Source: SXOA01 sp046153945 (GTDB lineage: Bacteria > Planctomycetota > Planctomycetia > Pirellulales > Pirellulaceae). From it: a DNA stretch of 64,000 nt. The position numbers and the translations under genes are program-made. The stretch spans positions 3,333 to 67,332 of the forward strand of contig JBJXFF010000146.1 of NCBI GenBank assembly GCA_046153945.1, written 5' to 3'. Numbering within the stretch: the first letter of the stretch is position 1; each line of letters begins with the position of its first letter. The notes beneath the pieces were generated by a model. It worked only from the letters and a program-made list of their open reading frames with translations. It searched no databases and was not told where the DNA came from. Of this stretch, positions 1 to 8,891 are shown piece after piece.

Positions 1-1
1 C

Positions 2-532
2 AAGGATCCCAAGCCGGGCAAGCCGAGCCGGTATGCCAACTTTGATTTTGAAGACACGGAAGGGATCATCCGCTGTATCGCCTGGCCGGAGCAGTATGCC
101 GAGTCCGCGAATTTGATCACGGCAGACAACATCCTGATGATCCGCGGCAGCATCGACCGCCGCGGCGGCGAAGAAGCGAACCTCGTCGTCAACGAGCTGA
201 TTCCGCTCGACCAACTCGACGCCCGCTACACCTCAGGCATCGTAATACGGATCAGTGAAACCGAGCACCCCGCCGACGTATTGCAGAGGGTCCGCGAAGT
301 ACTCCGCACCTATCCCGGCACCGGCGAACTGCAATTCTGCTTCTACCTCGAAAACGGCAGCCGCGTGTTCTTGAAGGCGCACGCCACCAAGGTCAGCATC
401 ACTCGCGAACTCCGCGATCGGCTCGACGACCTGCTCGGCCCCGGCAACCTGCAACTCATCACCACGCCGCCACGGCCCGCACATGGTTCTCGGCCGCATC
501 GACCGCCTTATCAGAAAGCGGGGGCAAGATGA
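2..532 (+). CDS. dnaE: DNA polymerase III subunit alpha, C-terminal part (partial)
   Basis: The frame is open from base 2 and enters from the left edge, so only the last 176 residues are present. The visible part begins with an OB-fold-like segment (motif FDFEDTEG followed by IIRCIAWP), typical of the nucleic-acid-binding domain near the end of bacterial replicative polymerase alpha chains. A C-terminal domain follows with the pattern LLRTYPGTGELQF-like (here VLRTYPGTGELQFCFYL), also standard for DnaE. The catalytic PHP and polymerase domains lie outside the window. The protein ends in a short basic tail (PHRPPYQKAGAR). Its stop lies 15 bases from the stop of the small convergent gene at 548-709. 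Identification is firm; whether it is DnaE1 or another DnaE paralogue cannot be settled from the tail alone. Confidence 0.9.
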   Translation, partial: KDPKPGKPSRYANFDFEDTEGIIRCIAWPEQYAESANLITADNILMIRGSIDRRGGEEANLVVNELIPLDQLDARYTSGIVIRISETEHPADVLQRVREVLRTYPGTGELQFCFYLENGSRVFLKAHATKVSITRELRDRLDDLLGPGNLQLITTPPRPAHGSRPHRPPYQKAGAR

Positions 533-547
533 TCGAGCCGCGTGACG

Positions 548-709
548 TTATTCCCCCACCAAACTCAGTTGCGGCTCCTTGGCCGGCATACATTCCTTCA
601 GCACCCGCTCAATGCGTGCGTTCAGCTCTTCAAGTTGATCCAGTATTTCATTCTGGCGGCTGTCGAGTTCTTCCAGAAGAGACTGCGAGGAAGTGCTAGC
701 AGTGGACAT
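548..709 (-). CDS. 53-residue coiled-coil protein, hypothetical
   Basis: A 53-codon frame starts at ATG 709 and ends at TAA 548. The protein starts MSTASTSSQSLLEELDSRQ and continues with a charged heptad-like stretch (NEILDQLEELNARIERVLKE), then a short tail ending LSLVGE. The composition (Leu/Glu/Arg heptads, no rare residues) is that of a real short coiled-coil protein, whereas the other frames over this stretch give random-looking peptides. It lies tail-to-tail with dnaE, with no clear Shine-Dalgarno site. Function is unknown; a dimerising adaptor or structural peptide is possible. It may be a conserved small planctomycete protein, which I cannot verify here. Confidence 0.7.
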   Translation of the reverse strand: MSTASTSSQSLLEELDSRQNEILDQLEELNARIERVLKECMPAKEPQLSLVGE

Positions 710-968
710 GGGGAAGACGGAAGGTGAGGGACAGGCATTTCAATGTAGGAAGGTTTGTCTGTCCCATCGGCGACTTGCGATGGCCGAGTGCATCCCGCAG
801 CCGGTCTTCCGAGTCGCGCCACCTGCGTAAACTACACCGCCGGGCTGCAGCGACCCTTTTGGGTGGCCCGGCCGGTGTGACCGGCATTTCCGGAACTGCC
901 GGATTTTCCTCTAGGAAGAGAGGAGCGGTTCGTGGGACAATGGCTCGCCACTTTTGGAACAGGAAACT

Positions 969-1916
969 ATGAAGCGCGCCGGCTACTTTGCGGTTTACAT
1001 TGCCTTGCGGATCTTGGTCTCGATCATCCAGGCTCTCAGCATTGAAACCTGCGCGGGGATTGTGCGGCTGCTCGCCTACGTGCTTTGCGACGTCGTGAAA
1101 TTTCGAGCCGCTACCATCGAGGAAAACTTAAGCATTGCCCTTCCCGAGTCAACTCCCACGCAGCGACATAAGATTGCGCGGCGGATGTGGCGGCACCTGA
1201 TGATGATGGTGGTGGAAGTCATTTACGCTCCGCGAAAGATTCACGACAGTAATTGGCGAAAATTTGCGGTGGTCAAGGATCGCCGGACCATTGTCACAGC
1301 CATGCTTTTGCCGCGGCCCAAGGTGCTTGTGACTGCCCACTTTGGGAATTTTGAGGTCGCGGGCTATTTAACGGGTGTTTTTGGATTCCGTGCTCACACC
1401 GTGGCCCGGGCCATCAATAATCCGTTCATCGATGCCTACGTCAATCGCATTCGCGAATCGCGGGGACAATACATCCTTCCCAAAGTCGGCAGCGCCCCGC
1501 AGGCGGACGGCGTACTCGCCTCCGGCGGCCTGTTGGTGCTGCTGGGTGATCAACACGCGGGGCCAAAGGGCTGCTGGGTGGACTTCATGGGGCGAGCATC
1601 ATCTTGCCACAAGGCCCTGGCGCTTTTCACTCTTATCAATAAGGCACCCATGATTGCCGTCTATTGCAAGCGGACCGCGAAGCCGATGCAATTTGAACTG
1701 GGGCTGGCCGGCCTGATGGATCCCCAAATCCCCGCGCCGGAGCTCGAGGGCGTCCAGCAACTTACCCAGTGGTACAATCACGTTTTAGAGCGGGAAATCC
1801 GCCAGGACATGCACCAATACTGGTGGGTCCACCGCAAGTGGCGGGAGGAGCCACCGCCGAAGAAGAGAGTTATCGTCAAACAGCCCGAGGATGCGGCGGT
1901 GAAGGCGGCGGCGTGA
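969..1916 (+). CDS. LpxL/HtrB-type lysophospholipid (lipid A) acyltransferase
   Basis: This 315-residue protein resembles the LpxL/LpxM family, which transfers an acyl chain from acyl-ACP onto a lipid A precursor at the inner membrane. The hallmark H-x4-E catalytic motif is seen in TAHFGNFEVAG, and the family's GDQHAGPKG (commonly D-Q..G) and C-terminal YWWVHRKWR-like motifs follow. An N-terminal hydrophobic helix (YFAVYIALRILVSII) anchors it. ATG 969 was chosen because AGGA lies just upstream; an in-frame TTG at 954 would add five residues. The C-terminus is a basic/Ala tail. Family assignment is strong. The exact acyl acceptor (lipid A or another lipid) is inference, as planctomycete envelopes vary. 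Confidence 0.88.
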   Translation: MKRAGYFAVYIALRILVSIIQALSIETCAGIVRLLAYVLCDVVKFRAATIEENLSIALPESTPTQRHKIARRMWRHLMMMVVEVIYAPRKIHDSNWRKFAVVKDRRTIVTAMLLPRPKVLVTAHFGNFEVAGYLTGVFGFRAHTVARAINNPFIDAYVNRIRESRGQYILPKVGSAPQADGVLASGGLLVLLGDQHAGPKGCWVDFMGRASSCHKALALFTLINKAPMIAVYCKRTAKPMQFELGLAGLMDPQIPAPELEGVQQLTQWYNHVLEREIRQDMHQYWWVHRKWREEPPPKKRVIVKQPEDAAVKAAA

Positions 1917-2054
1917 GGAACGCCGGCCCGGCGGAGAGCAGGAGAGACAATGAGAATGGGAGAGAATTTTTGAGGCGTTCGCGTCACAAAAGTGATGTTT
2001 GCACGCTATTGAGGGAAAGGCCGAACATTCACCCTCAAATGCGGAGTCCCTCCA

Positions 2055-2603
2055 ATGTCCGTCTCTCCCCAAATTGTTCCTATTGGCGCTGGCCGAACCG
2101 TGACCGTCCTCGGCGGCGATGTGGTCACTTTCAAAGTAACCGCGGCAGAGACCGACGGAGCCTTTTCCGTCTTTGAGACGATCACTCCTCCTAATGGTGG
2201 CCCGCCTCCGCACGTTCATCAGCGAGAAGACGAGACCTTTTATGTGCTGGAAGGCGAGTTCCTTTTTCAAATCGGTGGAACAACTGCCGTGGCTCGGCCG
2301 GGAACAACGCTTGTCGCTCCTCGTGGCATTCCTCATTCGTTCCGGAATGTGGGGTTAACCGCTGGCAAGTTGCTGGTAATCATCTCCCCCGGCGGCTTCG
2401 AGCGGTTTATCGAGGACTTCAGCCAATTGCCCGCAAATGCACCGCCGGACATGGCAAAACTGGCGGCTATCGGCCAGAAGCATGGCGTGAAGTTCCTCGC
2501 TGCTTGTGAAGCCACCCGGGAATCGCCGCGAACGCCGCGCAGGCATTTCAGGTTGCCATTGTGGCACGCCATGTTCTGGCGTAAATTCCTGCCGGCACGC
2601 TAG
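2055..2603 (+). CDS. Cupin-domain protein
   Basis: This 182-residue protein has a single cupin barrel. Cupin motif 1 is clear: G-x-PPPHVH with His53 and His55, then Glu60 and the glycine of VLEGEF. Motif 2 follows as GTTLVAPRGIPHSFRNVG, with His94 as the last metal ligand. The fold binds a divalent metal and occurs in dioxygenases, isomerases and sensors. After the barrel there is an FEDFSQLPANAPPD-type helical tail as in quercetin-dioxygenase-like cupins, then a basic tail. The gene stands alone between the acyltransferase and the glycosyltransferase, 138 bases after the former. Substrate unknown. Confidence 0.85.
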   Translation: MSVSPQIVPIGAGRTVTVLGGDVVTFKVTAAETDGAFSVFETITPPNGGPPPHVHQREDETFYVLEGEFLFQIGGTTAVARPGTTLVAPRGIPHSFRNVGLTAGKLLVIISPGGFERFIEDFSQLPANAPPDMAKLAAIGQKHGVKFLAACEATRESPRTPRRHFRLPLWHAMFWRKFLPAR

Positions 2604-2631
2604 TTGTGCGCTCTTTCGATCAAGGAAGATC

Positions 2632-4392
2632 ATGGCCGTTCCCGTCATCGTCAAACATGTCATTACGATTCTGCTTCTGAGCGCCGCGGTGATGCTCACC
2701 GGCCTGGGAGCGCCGCGCTTGTGGGATCGCGATGAACCCCGGAATGCCGGCTGTGCGCGAGAGATGCTGGAACGGCTGGACTGGGTTGTGCCGACGTTCA
2801 ACGGTGAGCTTCGTGCTCACAAACCGGTGCTCCTCTATTGGTGCATCATGGCCGCCTACTCGTTGGGTGGCGTGAACGAGTTCACCGCCCGGTTGCCGTC
2901 GGCTCTGTGCGCCATTGGTTCGGCTCTGGCGACTTATGGTATCGGCCGCCGGCTGTTTAACCCCACGATTGGCCTGTGGAGCAGCATCGTTTTGTCGACG
3001 AGTCTGATGTTTGGCGTGGCCGGCAGGGCGGCAACCCCGGACTCAATACTGATATTCTGTGTCACGCTGACGATGCTGGTCTATGTCCTCTTCGCCTTCC
3101 CAAGCAAAGACGGCAGCTACTTTCCTCCGCACAGGTGGAAGGCGGCATTAGTTTATGGGGCGATGGGGCTGGCCGTCCTTGCGAAAGGTCCTGTCGGACT
3201 CGTCCTGCCGACCGCGATCATTGGCATGTTCCTACTTATCCAGCGGCTACCGGCGAGTGCGCCTCCCGAGAGTGGTTTGGACAAGTTGCTGGCGATCTTG
3301 CGTCCATTCCAACCTCTGCACTTCCTGCGGACGTGCCTCGCCATGCGCCCTCTCTTGGCCATCGGCGTGGTGCTGCTCGTGGCTGCACCCTGGTACATCG
3401 CCGTCGGAGTAAAGACGGACGGGGCATTTCTTCGCGAGTTCTTTCTGACTCACAATCTCGACCGCGCTACAAGTTCGATGGAAGGGCATCGCGGCGGTCC
3501 GTGGTATTATCCGCTCGCCATACTCGTCGGATTTTTCCCCTGGTCGATCTTCGCGATTCCGCTGGTTCTGGAAACCGCCCGCGGACTGCGAACAGACGAC
3601 CCTCACAAAGCTGGCTACGTGTTTGCCGTTTGCTGGATTGGAGTTTGGGTCGGGGTGTTCTCGCTCGCCGGAACCAAGCTGCCGAGCTACGTCACCCCCT
3701 GCTATCCCGCGATCGCCCTGCTCACCGGCTGCTTCATATACCATCTTCAGCAGGGCTCCTTGCTAATCCATCGCTTCTGGCTGCCGGCATCCTTCACCAC
3801 GCTGGGTGCTACCGGTATTGGACTATCTATTGGAATCCCGCTGGCGACCCGGGAATTTCTCCCGGGCGAAGCCTGGTTAGGTCTGCTCGGCATTGTTCCC
3901 ATTATGGCAGCGGTTCTTGCGGCGATTGCCTGGCACGGGCAAATGAAATCCTGGCCCGCACCGCTCGTGGCTGCAGCGGGAGGGCTCGTGGTAGTTGGCA
4001 TTTTGGGCCTAGGTGCGTACCGAGCGGACCAGCATCGCCAGGATCAACAGTTGGTAATGGATTGGGCCAAGGCCTCCACGAGCGAATCTCCACTTGCTAC
4101 TTACGGCATCCTGGAACCTAGCTGGGTTTTTTACTCGCATCATGTTATTCCCCAGATCAGCGGCGAGCCTTCACAGGGGGCGCGCCTATTCAAAGAGCAT
4201 CCCCAAGCTTCATTGCTCACTAGGGAGCAGTTTGTTTCCTCGATCCGCCGGGAACTCGGAGGTGACTTAGAGATCGTTTCTTCGGCTCCGCGGTTCTTGA
4301 AGAGAGAACAACTCGTGATTGTTCGCCGCAAAACTGCAACTAGCACTTCGGATTCCGTCCGCGCCGCCCAAGGGAAGAGATCTTTGCGTTAA
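2632..4392 (+). CDS. ArnT/PMT-like membrane glycosyltransferase (GT83-type)
   Basis: This 586-residue polytopic membrane protein has the fold of ArnT/PMT glycosyltransferases, which move a sugar from an undecaprenyl or dolichyl carrier to lipid A or protein on the outer face of the inner membrane. The first periplasmic loop carries the acidic catalytic pair motif WDRDEPR (Asp32/Asp34-Glu35), followed by the family signature RAHKPVLLYW. About a dozen hydrophobic segments follow, then a soluble C-terminal domain of about 120 residues. ATG 2632 is preferred because it follows AAGGA and opens on the first membrane helix; an upstream in-frame extension to 2506 would overlap the cupin gene and looks non-native. 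Donor and acceptor are unknown. Confidence 0.85.
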   Translation: MAVPVIVKHVITILLLSAAVMLTGLGAPRLWDRDEPRNAGCAREMLERLDWVVPTFNGELRAHKPVLLYWCIMAAYSLGGVNEFTARLPSALCAIGSALATYGIGRRLFNPTIGLWSSIVLSTSLMFGVAGRAATPDSILIFCVTLTMLVYVLFAFPSKDGSYFPPHRWKAALVYGAMGLAVLAKGPVGLVLPTAIIGMFLLIQRLPASAPPESGLDKLLAILRPFQPLHFLRTCLAMRPLLAIGVVLLVAAPWYIAVGVKTDGAFLREFFLTHNLDRATSSMEGHRGGPWYYPLAILVGFFPWSIFAIPLVLETARGLRTDDPHKAGYVFAVCWIGVWVGVFSLAGTKLPSYVTPCYPAIALLTGCFIYHLQQGSLLIHRFWLPASFTTLGATGIGLSIGIPLATREFLPGEAWLGLLGIVPIMAAVLAAIAWHGQMKSWPAPLVAAAGGLVVVGILGLGAYRADQHRQDQQLVMDWAKASTSESPLATYGILEPSWVFYSHHVIPQISGEPSQGARLFKEHPQASLLTREQFVSSIRRELGGDLEIVSSAPRFLKREQLVIVRRKTATSTSDSVRAAQGKRSLR

Positions 4393-4688
4393 TCAGCCTA
4401 GAATAGGGGTTAACGGCGATTGCGAAGTGGGATGCAACCCCGATAGCAAGTCGCAACCATTGTTCTGGCAAAGCTTTAGAAAAATAAATGGTGCCTGTAG
4501 TTTTATCGGAACTATTTTCTGCCAAAATGGTTTAACTCCCAACTGGGGATTCGCATCGCCTGCTCCTATCGAGATTTTCAATTTCGGCCAGGCAATCTGC
4601 GAGGTCACTCACAGCGTTTGGGCCGGTGGTATCCGCGATAAAGCGGGGCGGCAGCGCACAACATTTTTTCGTGATGAAGGAGTGGTTT

Positions 4689-5456
4689 ATGAAAAGCTGG
4701 TTTCGTTTGAGCCTGGCGGTCGGCTTGGTGGTCTGCTCCATCAGCGTGGCGTTCGCTCAGCCTGGCGGCGGCCGTGGTGGTCGTGGCGGCTTCGGCGGCG
4801 GCGGCTTCGGTGGCGGTGGTTTTGGCGGAGGAGGATTCGGCGGCGGCGGTGGCCTGATGCTCCTAGCCGACGAGAACGTCCGCAAAGACCTCGGCATCAC
4901 CGATGACCAGGTGAAAAAGATGGAAGCCTTCCAGGCAAAAGTTCGGGAGGAAATGGGCCAGGTTTTCCAGGGTCTTCGCGACCTCTCCGACGAAGAGCGA
5001 ACCGCAAAATTCGCCGAAATCCAGAAGAAAATGACCGACATGACGTCGGCTGCCGAAAAGGAAATCCTTCTTCCCAAGCAGGTTGATCGGCTCAAGCAAA
5101 TCGGCTACCAGTCTCGCCTCAACCGAGGCGGCACGGCAGACGCTCTGGCCAGCGATGACATTGCCAAGGAACTTGGCATTACCGAAGCTCAGAAAGAAGC
5201 TCTGAAGAAAGCCTCGGAAGAAGCCACCGCTGAAATGAACGAGAAGATGACCAAGCTTCGTGACGAAGCCCGGCAAAAAATCCTCAGCGTTCTCACCGCG
5301 GAACAGCAAGCCAAGATCAAGAAACTGACTGGCGAACCGATCACCTTTGCACCGTTCCAATTTGGCGGCGGTCGTGGTGGCGCAGGCGGACCCGGCGGTG
5401 CCGGCGGACGTCCCGGTGGTGGACGCCCCCTCAGCCGTCCGGCTGAAGGTGACTAA
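4689..5456 (+). CDS. Secreted Gly-rich protein with LTxxQ-type helical repeats
   Basis: This 255-residue exported protein starts at ATG 4689, six bases after a strong AAGGAG. A signal peptide (MKSWFRLSLAVGLVVCSIS, cut near AFA-Q) precedes a Gly/Arg/Phe-rich tract made of GGGFGG repeats (residues about 25-58). The centre has two similar helical segments: VRKDLGITDDQVKKMEAF and IAKELGITEAQKEALKKA. It then has LTAEQQAKIKKLTG, like the LTxxQ motif of Spy/CpxP periplasmic chaperones. The tail is Gly/Arg/Pro-rich again. A periplasmic chaperone or surface-associated role is plausible but unproven. Gene and export are certain, function is not. Confidence 0.8.
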   Translation: MKSWFRLSLAVGLVVCSISVAFAQPGGGRGGRGGFGGGGFGGGGFGGGGFGGGGGLMLLADENVRKDLGITDDQVKKMEAFQAKVREEMGQVFQGLRDLSDEERTAKFAEIQKKMTDMTSAAEKEILLPKQVDRLKQIGYQSRLNRGGTADALASDDIAKELGITEAQKEALKKASEEATAEMNEKMTKLRDEARQKILSVLTAEQQAKIKKLTGEPITFAPFQFGGGRGGAGGPGGAGGRPGGGRPLSRPAEGD

Positions 5457-5480
5457 TCTCAAGGAACTGTTAGAATGAAA

Positions 5481-5526
5481 CCAGCGGCCCGCTTCGCGGG
5501 AGATCTCTCCCGCGGAGTGCGGCTGG
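5481..5526 (+). terminator. Strong hairpin after the LTxxQ-type gene
   Basis: A GC-rich hairpin lies 25 bases after the stop of the preceding gene. Its core is an 8-bp perfect stem (5495-5502 with 5507-5514, loop ATCT), with outer arms CCAGC/GCTGG at 5481-5485 and 5522-5526. A pyrimidine run (CTCTTTTTCTCT) follows about 10 bases later. It could end transcription before the secretion cluster. The T-run is not immediately adjacent, so intrinsic termination is only likely. Confidence 0.5.
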
Positions 5527-5739
5527 TTTACGGCTCTTTTTCTCTGCACTTGGGAGGTGCAAGTGCTTGAAGTGAATGGAGTTGCAGAAATTCCTGAAAC
5601 TTCACGCGCGGCGATCGGGTATTACTGATTACAGTAAATACTTTGGAGAAGTTCCCCGCCTATTCTCCTCTGGCACGTATCGGTGTCTCAGCGTTTGTCG
5701 AACAGCCTACCCTCCTTTAGCCCTGCGCGGTAAGCACGA

Positions 5740-7461
5740 ATGGAAGCCGGCGAAATCCTAATCAAGAGCGGCCTGCTGGATCGTCAGCAACTAGATCGCT
5801 CGCGCACTCAGGCCAATGGCCATTGCGACGGACTTCGACTGATCGAATCCGCCGTTAACCTTGGCTATGTCTCCGAGGAACAAGCCCTCAAGGCCGTCGG
5901 CAATGCGGTCGGCCTGGAATACATCGATTTGGCGGAGGCCAATGTCGATTTGACCCTGCTCAAAATCTTCCCGCAGAAGCTGATTCACCGTCAGACACTA
6001 TTTCCTATCTCGCGGCAGAATGGCCAACTCGTTGTCGCAACGAGTGATCCCTTCGATCTTTACCCGTTGGACGAAGTCAGTGCCGCGACCGGTCTGTCGG
6101 TCCTGCCTGTTCTCGCCGGCCGCGCCGATATCGCCAAGCTGATCAAGCGTCATCTCGGCGTCGGCAGCGAAACAGTCGATGGCCTCGTCGCCGCGGCCGG
6201 CGAAAAAGAAGAGGGTGTCGAGCTCCTCAGCGACATCGAAACGGACGGTTCCGAACTTTCGGAAATGGCGCAGGAAGCCTCCGTAGTTCGGCTGGTCAAT
6301 GAAATTCTGCTCGAGGCGATCGAGTCGCGAGCCAGCGACGTGCATATCGAATCGCAGCAATCGGGCATCGCCATTCGTTACCGCATCGACGGCATGCTGC
6401 AAACCCAGCCGGCACCCGCCGAGATCAACCGCTTCCAAGCCGCCATCATCAGCCGACTCAAGATCATGGCGCGGCTGAATATTGCCGAAAAGCGCCTCCC
6501 CCAAGACGGCCGCATGAAGCTCCGCGTCTCCGGCCGCGAGGTGGATATCCGCGTTTCGATCATCCCGATGATCAACGGCGAAGGTCTGGTCCTCCGCATC
6601 CTCGATAAAGGGGCGATGGTCTTCGACCTCCGCAAGATCGGCATGGAGGAAGACACTTACCAGGTCTTCCGTCAGCTCATCGATATGCCGCACGGCATTG
6701 TACTGGTCACGGGTCCAACCGGCTCCGGAAAAACGACCACGCTTTACAGTTCGCTGATTGAAATCAATCAGCCGGACGTCAAAATCATCACCACGGAAGA
6801 TCCGGTTGAATACCAACTGGAAGGAATCAATCAGATTCAGGTCCATGCCAAAATTGGCCTGACCTTCGGTGCTTCTCTCCGCAGCATCCTGCGGCATGAC
6901 CCGGATATTGTTCTCGTCGGCGAAATTCGCGACTTGGAAACGGCTGAAAATGCTATTCAAGCTTCCCTCACGGGTCATTTGGTGTTCAGCACGCTGCACA
7001 CCAATGACGCCGCTAGCGCTTACACGCGGCTTGTGGACATGGGGGTGGAGCCTTTCCTCGTCGCCAGCACGGTGGAAGGGGTCATGGCCCAGCGGCTTGT
7101 CCGCCGCCTGTGCGAGAAATGCAAAGCGAAGTGGAGCCCGAAGAAGGAAGAAGTTCCCGGCGATTTCCCCTGGGACAAATTCACGGGCGAACTCTACAAG
7201 TCCGTCGGTTGCCGCGAATGTCGCAATACGGGGTATCGCGGGCGCATGGGTATTTACGAGCTCATGGTGACGACCAACGAAATTCGGGAACTGGCCAACG
7301 ACCGGGTCAGCAGTTGGAAGCTCATGCAGTGTGCGGTGGAGCAAGGGATGTTGTCGTTGCGGCAGGATGGCTGGCGAAAAGTTCTCAAGGGCACGACCAG
7401 CGTGGAAGAAGTGGTCCGCGCCGCCAAGGCCGACCATACCCTTCTGCTTAAGAAGAAGTAG
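5740..7461 (+). CDS. gspE: Type II secretion / type IV pilus assembly ATPase GspE
   Basis: This 573-residue cytoplasmic hexameric ATPase powers pseudopilus assembly. The N-terminus is an MshEN/GspE-N domain (residues 1-140). The ATPase core shows Walker A GPTGSGKT (325-332), the Asp box TTEDPVEY (351-358), Walker B VLVGEIRD (391-398) and the His box GHLVFSTLHTND (412-423). The C-terminal metal-binding tetracysteine typical of GspE/PilB is intact: CEKC (458-461) and CREC (491-494). It heads the secretion cluster, 15 bases before gspF. PilB-type naming is equally possible; the pseudopilin set downstream favours the type II naming. Confidence 0.95.
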   Translation: MEAGEILIKSGLLDRQQLDRSRTQANGHCDGLRLIESAVNLGYVSEEQALKAVGNAVGLEYIDLAEANVDLTLLKIFPQKLIHRQTLFPISRQNGQLVVATSDPFDLYPLDEVSAATGLSVLPVLAGRADIAKLIKRHLGVGSETVDGLVAAAGEKEEGVELLSDIETDGSELSEMAQEASVVRLVNEILLEAIESRASDVHIESQQSGIAIRYRIDGMLQTQPAPAEINRFQAAIISRLKIMARLNIAEKRLPQDGRMKLRVSGREVDIRVSIIPMINGEGLVLRILDKGAMVFDLRKIGMEEDTYQVFRQLIDMPHGIVLVTGPTGSGKTTTLYSSLIEINQPDVKIITTEDPVEYQLEGINQIQVHAKIGLTFGASLRSILRHDPDIVLVGEIRDLETAENAIQASLTGHLVFSTLHTNDAASAYTRLVDMGVEPFLVASTVEGVMAQRLVRRLCEKCKAKWSPKKEEVPGDFPWDKFTGELYKSVGCRECRNTGYRGRMGIYELMVTTNEIRELANDRVSSWKLMQCAVEQGMLSLRQDGWRKVLKGTTSVEEVVRAAKADHTLLLKKK

Positions 7462-7476
7462 CACCCTTACCCTGCC

Positions 7477-8682
7477 ATGCCTGATTTCGCCTTTACCGCC
7501 CGCGACCTGACCGGCCAGAAAGTGACCGGCTTCATATCCGCAACAACGGATCGGGAAGTCCTGTCCGTTCTGGAAGGTCGCTCGCTCTTTCCCGTCGAAA
7601 TCAAAGCCGGCAAGGCCGTGATTGTTCCGGGTGCCAATCTGCGGGTCAGCGGCCAGACCATGGCCGTGCTTTATTCGCAGCTCGCCTCTCTGCTCCGCAG
7701 CGGCGTGCCGCTGATGCGTTCCCTGACGGTGCTTCGCGAGCAGACCTCGAATAAGAGACTAAAAGTCATTCTGGAAGATGTCTCCAGACGAGTGGAAGAC
7801 GGAACTTCCCTTGGAGAGGCGATGGCTCGGTATCCGCGCGCCTTCAGCGAAATGGCCGTCAACATGGTTCGCGCCGGAGCCGAAGGCGGCTTTCTGGAAG
7901 ATGCGCTCGAACGAGTGGCGACTTTCACCGAGACGGCTGAGGATCTCAAGGGAAAAACCGCCAGTGCGATGGCGTACCCGATCATATTGGGGACCGTCGG
8001 GACGATTGTTGTTACTGTGCTAATTGTGTTCTTCGTTCCCAAGTTTGCCATTATGTTCGAACGCCTGCGGGCGCGGGGCGAACTCCCCGCCGTCACCGAC
8101 TGGCTGCTGTTCGTCAGCGACGTCGGCCGTCATTACGGCATTTTCATTCTGGCGGGCGCGGCGGCCCTCGGGACCTGGCTCTACTTACAAGTGCAAAAGC
8201 CGGAGGGACGCCGCAAGGCGGACTGGCTCAAGATCAAAATGCCGTTGGCGGGCCCAATTTTTCAAAGCTTCGCCGTCGCCCGCTTCTGCCGCGTCCTGGG
8301 GACCCTGCTCCACAACGGCGTTCCCATTTTGAAGGCACTTGAAATCAGTCGCGAAGCGGCTGGCAATAAGGTGTTGTCGCAGGCGATTGCGGATGCGTCC
8401 GAGAATATTTCGTCCGGGCAGTCGCTCGCCAAGCCGCTCGCCGCCAGCGGGCATTTCCCCAAGATTGTGGTAGAAATGATCTCCGTGGCGGAAGAGTCGA
8501 ATACCCTGGATAAGGTCCTGGTCGAACTGGCCGATGGACTGGAGAAGCGAACTACGCGGCAACTCGACTTGATGGTCCGCCTGCTCGAACCCTTGATGCT
8601 CGTGATCCTGGCGGGCGTCATCCTGGTTGTCGTTATCGCCCTGCTTGTGCCAGTTATCCGGATGAGTCAGACGCTGGGGTAA
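7477..8682 (+). CDS. gspF: Type II secretion inner-membrane platform protein GspF
   Basis: This 401-residue integral membrane platform protein couples GspE to pseudopilus growth. It has the two homologous T2SSF domains: the first contains LYSQLASLLRSGVPLMRSL, the second FCRVLGTLLHNGVPILKALE. These repeats show the G-V-P signature in each half. Three membrane segments fall near residues 167-190, 219-238 and 371-395, the normal GspF/PilC topology. Length matches the family (about 400). It starts 15 bases after gspE and is followed by a 209-base spacer before gspG. Confidence 0.95.
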   Translation: MPDFAFTARDLTGQKVTGFISATTDREVLSVLEGRSLFPVEIKAGKAVIVPGANLRVSGQTMAVLYSQLASLLRSGVPLMRSLTVLREQTSNKRLKVILEDVSRRVEDGTSLGEAMARYPRAFSEMAVNMVRAGAEGGFLEDALERVATFTETAEDLKGKTASAMAYPIILGTVGTIVVTVLIVFFVPKFAIMFERLRARGELPAVTDWLLFVSDVGRHYGIFILAGAAALGTWLYLQVQKPEGRRKADWLKIKMPLAGPIFQSFAVARFCRVLGTLLHNGVPILKALEISREAAGNKVLSQAIADASENISSGQSLAKPLAASGHFPKIVVEMISVAEESNTLDKVLVELADGLEKRTTRQLDLMVRLLEPLMLVILAGVILVVVIALLVPVIRMSQTLG

Positions 8683-8824
8683 TTCCGTGTTTCCCGGAGG
8701 CCAGCTTGGGAGAGGGCCACCTCAGGCTACGCCTCGAATTGGTGCCCCGAGACTATGCCCCAGCAGGGCCTGGGACCAAGTATAATGATGATGAAAGCGC
8801 AGTATTTTTGCAAAACAAACCCCC

Positions 8825-8858
8825 TGCTGGCGGGTTGATAATAGGGTAACCCGCAGCA
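8825..8858 (+). promoter_or_regulatory. Stem-loop in the gspG leader
   Basis: An inverted repeat lies 33 bases upstream of the gspG start. TGCT + GCGGGTT (8825-8836) pairs with AACCCGC + AGCA (8848-8858), giving 11 base pairs with one bulged G and an 11-base loop. It lies in the 209-base gap that separates gspEF from the pseudopilin genes. It could be an mRNA-processing or stabilising hairpin that lets the major pseudopilin be made in excess. That role is inference. Confidence 0.45.
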
Positions 8859-8891
8859 ACTTAAGCCACTGTTTCGATAAGGGAGTTAGAG

